Shown: in pieces, positions 60,401 through 64,000 of the stretch | How the letters are laid out: each line of letters opens with the position of its first letter | Numbering within the stretch: the first letter of the stretch is position 1 | Assembly (NCBI GenBank): GCA_947623455.1 | Contig: OX392540.1 | Coordinates: 9,503,432 to 9,567,431 of the forward strand | Source of the DNA: Mimachlamys varia | Lineage: Eukaryota; Mollusca; Bivalvia; Pectinida; Pectinidae | Length of the DNA: 64,000 nt | Direction of reading: 5' to 3' | The notes under the pieces: generated by a model | Seen by the model: the letters and a program-made list of their open reading frames with translations, nothing else | Databases searched by the model: none | What the model was told of the DNA's origin: nothing | Translations under genes and position numbers: made by a program

Positions 60401-63400
60401 AATATACTGAATTTATGTGCATACAACCATTGAACGAAGTATAGACATATTAGATGGAACATATATGTTATCATTAAGTGCAAATGTAGGCAGGTACAAT
60501 TCCACAAAGTTTTGTTTTTTTTACGGGTATAAGTGAAATATTCTGTTTAATTGTAGATCAATAGAATCTTGCATTGGCATGTTAATTGGACCGGGAAATC
60601 TCCACCATCATACGAATGGGACAACCTTATTTTTTCAACGAGTGTTTCAATATATATGTCCACTCTATTCACCTTTGAAAGATTGTTTTTCTCCCACACC
60701 ACAGTACCTGATGTTAAGCAAAGATGTACTGTTTATTACGACGCAATGTCATTCAACAAATGAGTTGCAAATATTCATGAATTAAAAAAATATTTACAAT
60801 AAAGTAGAAATACATCCTTACATGGTACAGCACACAAAGGCATGCAAGTTTCTAATTGTGGCAAAAAGTGAGCTTTGCCCTTAGGAAAGATGGAGTTATT
60901 TGTTCCTTGGAGTCGGACAACTCCATCTTTCTTTGCTTCTTCCCTTCTTTGTATCATTGATTCTACAGATTTAAAGAGATATCATTATACTCCCTGCAAC
61001 AAAATAGGGGAGGGGGGTATTCTGGAATTAGTGTATTTATCTGTCTGTCTGTCTGAAATTGTACCACCTACATCTCCCAGGTTTATTTTAGACATTTTTG
61101 ATGAAAACTATCACCACAATATCTTATATAAGATATAATTTTGTCACCATTTTGTTTTTGTCAGTGTTTACTAGAGTTATAGCCTTGAAGTCTATGAAAT
61201 AGAACGAATATGTTACGAAAAATTGTACAACCTATTGCACTATTTTGTATATGACATGATCTTATGTCTCTCCAAATACCATGTTGTTTTTTGTTTCGGG
61301 CTGACAGTAGTTAAGGTCCCTGATGGCCATCTTGAAAATCTATTTTTAGAAAATTCACAAATTGTCAAATATCTCAAAATGAGATGAGTTTTTACATCGA
61401 AATTGGTCAACCAGTTACCACGTTACTGCATGTAGAAGTTCAGATTTTACCTTTGTTTCTATCAAGCTAACAATGCGTAGTGGAGGCTGCTAAAGTACAT
61501 ATCGTGATGCACACCTGTGTAGCATTTAGTAATATGGAAATACAATAACTGGTCGACCAATTTCCATGTGGTTTTCAACAACATATTTATACAAGCACAA
61601 AGAATGTAGTAATATGAAATTACAAATTTCTAATGAAGGTGGTAGGAGTTAATTAATTGTGCTTTAAAATGATAAGTCGAGCAGCATTGTTCGGGTTTAA
61701 ATGATATATTTGAATTACTTTATTCAGGCGTAAACTTGAAGATCAGAAAGAACCTGAAGGACCTGAGGCAGAGTTATTGACTAATCTCGAAAGGTATAGT
61801 ATATGGGTCAAAAATTGTTTGTAGAATAATATCGGAGATGCAGGATTAAAACATTTTAATCATACATAATACATTGTATTTGTAATAAAATTCCAAATAT
61901 CACCAATTATATTTTTTTGAATATATGAAATTGAATTATATAAAAAAAGAATTCATATAGTGTTATCTATTGAGAAGAGTCAGTTTGCTTCATTGTACAG
62001 TTTGAAATGTGTAAAATTGAACAATATTTGGGAAAAGATCTTTGCTTTGTTCTGGTGATGCTATTTCATTGACTTTGCCCTGAGAGATGCTCAACTGTGA
62101 CCAAGAGCATTGAAAACTATTATTAAAAAAATAACACCTTAGGCAGTAATATTTTCTCTAAAAGAGGCTGAGGTGTTAGCAAACAAAGTAGAGTGCAGGG
62201 TAAAATGTTTGAAGTTGCAATGTTTTAGTCAAATGCTTTCCTAAATACAACTAGAAATTGTTGGCTAACAATAATAATAATAAGCATAACAAAAACAATA
62301 AGTTTTTTCACCAGTTGGTCCTAATAACAAGGAAGTAATACAATATTGTTTGGAGTTACAGCATCCTCGATATCCAGGGGTTACGATCACCTATGTAGTC
62401 TACACCCCTGGAATATATCATGGCAAAATTGAAAGCTCCCGGGTCTGCCACCTAGCGGTCGGTGTGCGTTGCGTCCCTGTGAATCACGTAATCACCGACC
62501 AATCAAAATTGCGTGTAACAAAACGGCTTCTGCAATGAATGTAAACAAGGAAGAACATCTCATTCGGTTGATCTGTTAAAAATTCAAGCTTGATCAAATT
62601 AGACAGCATCAGGAAACGGCGATCGACGCACTGAGTCCTTACCGTAAATGTGTCGTTGAAGATTGTTCTTCTCTGTTTTACTGGTAAAGATCCATGACAC
62701 AGTCGACACTGTGCCATGTTTGTTTACATTTTTTTTTCTGTCCCATAAGAAGAGCGCGTGATCAAATGTAAGGTGCGCTCTGATTGGACGCAGCCAGACC
62801 TAGCTGCATCCAATGAAAATTCTCGTCGCAGGATTTACGAAATGTGGTCTGTATATGCCAAGGGTGAAGATGAGTGTGCGGATCGTAACCCTTGGCTAGC
62901 GAAGATGGAGTTACAGTAGTGCTTATGGTTTTTGTTTTCCTTTCATTTGAAAAAAAATATAGGTGATCAGAAATGGGTTTTCAGGCACAGTTTCTAGTTT
63001 ATATTGAAAGTTATGTTAATGTTAAGAAGTTTCCCCAAAACATATTAATTCAAAATAATAGAATTTAAACTTTGCTCTTTGCAGAATTGAGAAGAAACTG
63101 TGTAAGAAAGAGAAAAATCTTGGCATAGTTGATAGATGGTCAGTGCAGGACCAAAGTAAATCTACTTTAATGAAGTCCTACATCATAAAAAAAGACCGGA
63201 AAATGACATCAGAGCTTAAAGCTCTGGCGATAGAGCGACAAACTCTACTGATTTCAATGAAAAGATATGCAGGTAAGTATTTTTTATTATTTTAATACCC
63301 TACCACAATAGTGGCAGTTACATAATTGTTTGCCCACGTACATCTGTTGGTTTAGATTTGGATTTAAATGTCAGTTTCTCAGCAACTAGTAGTGCATTTT

Positions 63401-64000
63401 TGGGTCAAAAGTTCAATTGCAGGTTTTAAAATTTAAAAAAAAAAAATGAAATTTTGTCATGTTTGTAAACCTTGTTTTTAGTGCTCAGAATTTTGGCTCT
63501 TAATTGTTGCCAATGCCCATTTTACCATCAACATACACACGTATATGATGACAAGAGTAATCAGCACATAGAAATACACATACAGTCGCATTCGCCAAAC
63601 ACCCTGCACACACTCACACAATTGGATTATCACAAACACACACATTTGAATATCAAATTAATATCAGAAATTACCATATAAATATACAAACATATAGACA
63701 TGTCCTCATTCTAACATCACAACCATAACTCTCGCTCTTTCTCTCTCTAAAATGAATAAACACCATGTTTTTAGCATAACATTTTACCAACTTGTAATGC
63801 ACCACTGCATTGAGAATGTGAGCGTGGGTACTTTTTATTTTACAAATAATTTCTTGTGTGTACATTTTGACATAACATTTATGTTATTGGGAATGTCTTG
63901 TTACATAAAACAGATTTACCCTTCATCACCATCTTTATTGGGGTAATAAGGTAGAAAATGGTTTTTAACATATATAAATTCTGGCCTTTTCAGATGGACA
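42251..64000 (+). CDS. KDZ-type transposase-like protein, 16 exons seen, 3' end outside window
   Basis: Exons are 42251-42449, 42781-43031, 43466-43574, 43955-44181, 47075-47197, 47562-47733, 48554-48690, 49448-49550, 49946-50029, 50919-51099, 55113-55193, 56757-56834, 60325-60385, 61728-61793, 63085-63272 and 63994 onward. Splice phases agree at every junction, and about 688 codons are visible. The order of blocks matches KDZ (Kyakuja-Dileera-Zisupton) transposases: a Cys/His cluster (residues ~107-144), a conserved block (FSLELMELSAALQVECG), then VDANF (Asp ~313), YDIVC (Asp ~430), FAVPVFHSYAHNIKCQ and DGEGTERLWSYLR (Glu ~488). Asp, Asp and Glu would be the RNase H-fold catalytic residues. 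The C-terminal part is Lys/Glu-rich and probably coiled. The start is the first ATG after an in-frame TGA (42242-42244), just inside an acceptor at 42239, so the 5' UTR is spliced. Exon 6 has a +1 frameshift (A7 at 47613-47619). It could be a domesticated gene or an intron-rich transposon copy; no flanking TIRs are seen. Confidence 0.85.
42781..43031 (+). CDS. KDZ-type gene exon 2, Cys/His cluster
   Basis: The acceptor is tttgtag and the donor aag|gtatat, phase 0. It encodes CSRC, CLDC, CEKRC, H138 and FH144 followed by VPSIWK: a putative zinc-binding cluster of the CxC type that precedes KDZ domains. The CxC subtype (2 or 3) cannot be decided by eye. Confidence 0.85.
43466..43574 (+). CDS. 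KDZ-type gene exon 3
   Basis: The acceptor is ttttttccag and the donor aaag|gtatgg, phase 1. It encodes GLMFVPYTQRKR and then a HHECNTFYLRDLCVVDVK segment, which continues the region between the Cys/His cluster and the KDZ core. Confidence 0.8.
43955..44181 (+). CDS. KDZ-type gene exon 4, start of KDZ core
   Basis: The acceptor is tttctttgaag and the donor gag|gtaatt. It encodes LLRYGLWAATLEKPRVVFSL and ELMELSAALQVECGLSTKAF, a stretch typical of the N-terminal part of KDZ domains. CRFCVC may extend a metal-binding site. The next intron is 2.9 kb and holds the 44 bp minisatellite. Confidence 0.85.
44890..46468 (+). repeat. 44 bp minisatellite in intron 4, about 36 units
   Basis: The unit is cgcttattggtagtcggtgt + gtaacataccgttacttggttact. 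The main variation is ggtgtgt / ggggtgt / ggtgcgt. Aberrant units mark a larger duplication: 'attggtagtcgcttattgg' near 44938 and 45750, and 'cgcttattggcttattgg' near 45607 and 46331. The array therefore has two similar halves about 0.7-0.8 kb long. It is wholly intronic. Confidence 0.95.
47075..47197 (+). CDS. KDZ-type gene exon 5
   Basis: The acceptor is cttccatttcag and the donor cag|gtactg, phase 0 at both ends. It encodes VKNLYRVLVGDCSNEYRFHR and ends in GCPACSQ. A CPAC-type pair right before the catalytic block is usual in KDZ proteins. Confidence 0.85.
47562..47733 (+). CDS. KDZ-type gene exon 6, catalytic Asp block, frameshifted
   Basis: The acceptor is tttctttatag and the donor aaa|gttagt. 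It encodes HTICVDANFGLVHKK with the first catalytic Asp. Read literally, the A7 run at 47613-47619 shifts the frame and gives IFW-stop. With six A the frame continues SSGDGQGLQEVRHKD...FADASQNPRIKK into exon 7 in phase 0. Homopolymer error or a recent inactivating mutation are both possible. Confidence 0.8.
47760..48200. other. intron 6, possible old repeat fragment
   Basis: 'taggtcacctgaccataggc' and 'ataggccatggtaacct' near 47770-47815 recall the agctcacctgg/ggcc end of the Helentron-like elements. The following text ('gttcgatcagactgtaattt') looks like diverged repeat interior. No second end is seen. Confidence 0.2.
48554..48690 (+). CDS. KDZ-type gene exon 7
   Basis: The acceptor is caatttttaag. 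It encodes DCSSFQAGNTLRSKVKNSKL and DVTGVFGAVCKHDFPLKF, followed by CNLRYGER, a strongly KDZ-like block (TG.FG..C.H). The donor is gagag|gcaagt, a GC donor with otherwise perfect consensus; phase 2 continues correctly into exon 8. Confidence 0.85.
49448..49550 (+). CDS. KDZ-type gene exon 8, second catalytic block
   Basis: The acceptor is ttcaaacag and the donor atg|gtaaaa. It encodes LAYAVYFLEKLLEIP and then FMYDIVCLLHKHL. YDI.C...KH is the second acidic motif of KDZ domains (Asp ~430). Confidence 0.85.
49946..50029 (+). CDS. KDZ-type gene exon 9
   Basis: The acceptor is tttttataag and the donor cag|gtaaga. It encodes LNKREELLTSYQ and FAVPVFHSYAHNIKCQ, the His/Cys block (H.YGH...CQ type) that comes before the Glu motif in KDZ proteins. 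Confidence 0.85.
50090..50918. other. intron 9, old repeat remnants
   Basis: The stretch at about 50100-50450 contains 'cttgtctgtccgtccatttg' and 'gggtcataactcctta', wording seen in interiors of tandem-repeat elements. It has no ends and no clear tandem units. The remainder shows nothing. Confidence 0.25.
50919..51099 (+). CDS. KDZ-type gene exon 10, catalytic Glu block
   Basis: The acceptor is atttttag and the donor ttgg|gtatgg, phase 1. It encodes GLADGEGTERLWSYLRTMSK and then MTKEMSIDNRHDMLVDCLHH. GEG.ERLWS with the conserved Glu is the clearest KDZ signature in the gene. Confidence 0.9.
51715..52098. mobile_element. 384 bp TTAA-flanked MITE in intron 10
   Basis: The ends aggcccaatatacgtaactt (left) and its near complement at the right lie inside TTAA (51711-51714, 52099-52102), the piggyBac-type target. 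There is no coding potential. A related end-like phrase, 'cccccaatgtacgtaactgt', occurs at about 54672 inside the next element. Confidence 0.75.
52103..52895. other. intron 10, AT-rich
   Basis: No structure recognised between the MITE and the Helentron-like element. Confidence 0.4.
52896..54992 (+). mobile_element. Helentron-like element in intron 10, nine ~155 bp repeats
   Basis: The 5' end is the hairpin agcccaccatc-atca-gatggtgggct. The 3' end has gatggtgggcg (complementary to the 5' tip), then a gatccctctgggatc hairpin and tcttgttt. A gtcc-rich simple repeat lies at about 52943-53006. Units are anchored at cagccatctt (53141, 53295, 53451, 53606, 53761, 53916, 54071, 54226, 54371), mostly exactly 155 bp apart, each with ctttctcaaatttcatgtgt and acatggccgacagg. 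The 3' part (54430-54960) is unique AT-rich sequence. It has no gene of its own and lies in the host intron's sense orientation. Confidence 0.7.
55113..55193 (+). CDS. KDZ-type gene exon 11
   Basis: The acceptor is ttttcttaacag and the donor gaag|gtgtgt. It is open in phase 1 to 1 and encodes AERIVGRYKKALALNASATE plus YFNKIEE. It matches the helical region after the Glu motif; it is less diagnostic by itself. Confidence 0.75.
55728..56681 (+). mobile_element. Helentron-like element in intron 11, few repeats
   Basis: The 5' hairpin is agctcacctggtcc-aaa-ggactaagttgagct. The 3' end is 'ccaggtgagcaaaggccctc' followed by tgtgcctcttgt. Two ~180 bp interior copies with 'ttcatattaacgacttcttc' (near 56262 and 56416) and 'gcatccctaagtggctg' show the tandem design. 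A foldback MITE sits inside it (56021-56175). Confidence 0.65.
56021..56175. mobile_element. 155 bp foldback MITE nested in the intron 11 element
   Basis: The left half (atatctaacagtatcttcag...) is the reverse complement of the right half (...ctgaagacactgttagatat) with a few mismatches. The halves meet at about 56098 near 'tcgtgctgcgcacttgtg'. There is no coding potential. Confidence 0.75.
56757..56834 (+). CDS. KDZ-type gene exon 12
   Basis: The acceptor is cttttcatatag and the donor gcag|gtaacg, phase 1 to 1. It encodes GETTCLGMVKKLHEER and then a Lys/Ser/Thr-rich tail. It is supported mainly by splice sites, phase and composition. Confidence 0.65.
57045..60130 (+). mobile_element. Helentron-like element in intron 12, expanded 145 bp array
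   Basis: It has the same ends as 17148-18584: the agctcacctggcc-gaa-gggccaagtgagct hairpin at the left, and ccaggtgagc plus the ggcccattgggcc hairpin and tcttgttt at the right. A gtcc-rich microsatellite lies at about 57089-57160. The core is about 17 units of exactly 145 bp from 57467 to about 59880, each with aaacgacttcttctgaaata, agcatgatatttggctgaaa and gaaatgaccttgacctatat. The overlapping 91-codon minus frames are products of the repeat. Confidence 0.8.
57467..59880 (+). repeat. 145 bp tandem array, ~17 highly similar units
   Basis: Unit starts fall at 57467 plus multiples of 145 with no net indel over 16 periods, and units differ by only a few bases (for example ggggtcaaat / ggagtcaaat and ctgttaa / gtgttaa). 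The last unit (about 59787) and the two before 57467 are more diverged, as expected if the array grew from its middle. Confidence 0.95.
60325..60385 (+). CDS. KDZ-type gene exon 13
   Basis: The acceptor is tttaattgtag and the donor ataag|gtttgt, phase 1 in and 2 out. It encodes DMEPTDAEEYCWLLKQESDI. It is short, but splice sites and phase agree with both neighbours. Confidence 0.65.
60386..61727. other. intron 13, with diverged repeat
   Basis: From about 60990 to 61470 the text 'ggggaggggggtattctgga', a (gtct)n tract (61041-61054) and 'gtcaaatatctcaaaatgag' resembles an old interspersed element of the tandem-repeat type, in a single diverged copy. Plus frames at 60569-60785 have no supporting motif. 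Confidence 0.3.
61728..61793 (+). CDS. KDZ-type gene exon 14
   Basis: The acceptor is ctttattcag and the donor gaaag|gtatag, phase 2 to 2. It encodes RKLEDQKEPEGPEAELLTNL, acidic and probably part of a coiled or linker region. Confidence 0.65.
62362..62907. mobile_element. 546 bp TIR element with 9 bp target duplication, intron 14
   Basis: The ends catcctcgatatccaggggt + tacgatc and, in complement, catcttcgctagccaagggt + tacgatc form a 27 bp TIR with four or so mismatches. The perfect 9 bp duplication GAGTTACAG lies at 62353-62361 and 62908-62916. A 9 bp duplication fits Mutator-like elements, or Merlin (8-9 bp). No transposase is present. Confidence 0.75.
63085..63272 (+). CDS. KDZ-type gene exon 15
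   Basis: The acceptor is tttgctctttgcag and the donor gcag|gtaagt (full consensus), phase 2 in and 1 out. It encodes a charged helical segment (RIEKKLCKKEKNLGIVDRWS ... ELKALAIERQTLLISMKRYA). It is open across 188 bp, which supports a real exon. Confidence 0.8.
63273..63993. other. intron 15
   Basis: No structured element seen. A ca-rich stretch lies at about 63530-63650 and a ct-rich stretch at about 63730-63750. Confidence 0.4.
63994..64000 (+). CDS. KDZ-type gene exon 16, start only
   Basis: The acceptor ggccttttcag is followed by atggaca, in phase with exon 15 (junction codon Asp, then Gly). The exon is cut by the window edge. Confidence 0.5.

Noticed and set aside
60569..60785. Two overlapping plus-strand frames of 64 and 68 codons as an extra KDZ-type exon
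   Set aside because: No matching acceptor and donor in the right phase. Exon 13 joins exon 14 directly in phase 2.

Overview
This is a 64 kb piece of animal nuclear DNA, AT-rich and very repeat-dense. It most likely comes from a bivalve mollusc. The evidence for that is intron-rich gene structure with GT-AG splice sites, tRNA-derived SINE sequence, and several copies of tandem-repeat-bearing elements with the 'agctcacctggcc ... gggcctcttgtt' type of ends that I associate with bivalve genomes. Species cannot be named from sequence alone. No bacterial genes, operons, rRNA genes or CRISPR arrays were seen.

Left third (1-20,600): no convincing gene, apart from two weak gene fragments (a candidate exon at 1584-1784 and a small two-exon model at 12705-13149 whose first exon is duplicated upstream). 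The rest is mobile and tandem DNA: a foldback repeat with ~715 bp arms, a TIR element at 6357-7111, a 3.7 kb array of 135/146/147 bp units, a ~57 bp minisatellite, several MITEs, and a Helentron-like element at 17148-18584.

Middle (20,600-34,220): a nested structure. A short element with TTAA target duplication (20643-34219) was split by a 13.2 kb element (20889-34055). The large element is bounded by G+C-rich inverted repeats built from iterated ccgaaacgg motifs and by a perfect 8 bp target duplication, CATTTCAC. Most of it is a 7.8 kb satellite of 45 bp units with higher-order organisation. It also holds dispersed AAACGG-type repeats and a SINE flanked by a perfect 46 bp direct repeat. No transposase gene was found in it.

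Right third (42,240-64,000): one intron-rich plus-strand gene for a KDZ-type (Kyakuja-Dileera-Zisupton) transposase-like protein. Sixteen exons splice in a consistent phase, and the gene runs off the right edge. It has an N-terminal Cys/His cluster, then blocks that match the expected KDZ catalytic motifs (VDANF, YDIVC, DGEGTERLWS). Exon 6 has a one-base frameshift in an A7 run just after the first catalytic Asp. The large introns hold a 44 bp minisatellite and several non-autonomous elements, three of them Helentron-like and all in the same orientation.

Between the two (34,220-42,240) lie short perfect palindromes, a promoter-like cluster, two copies of one TA-flanked MITE, another tandem-repeat element and a tRNA-like SINE head. 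All names rest on motif reading and memory of the families; no database search was possible.
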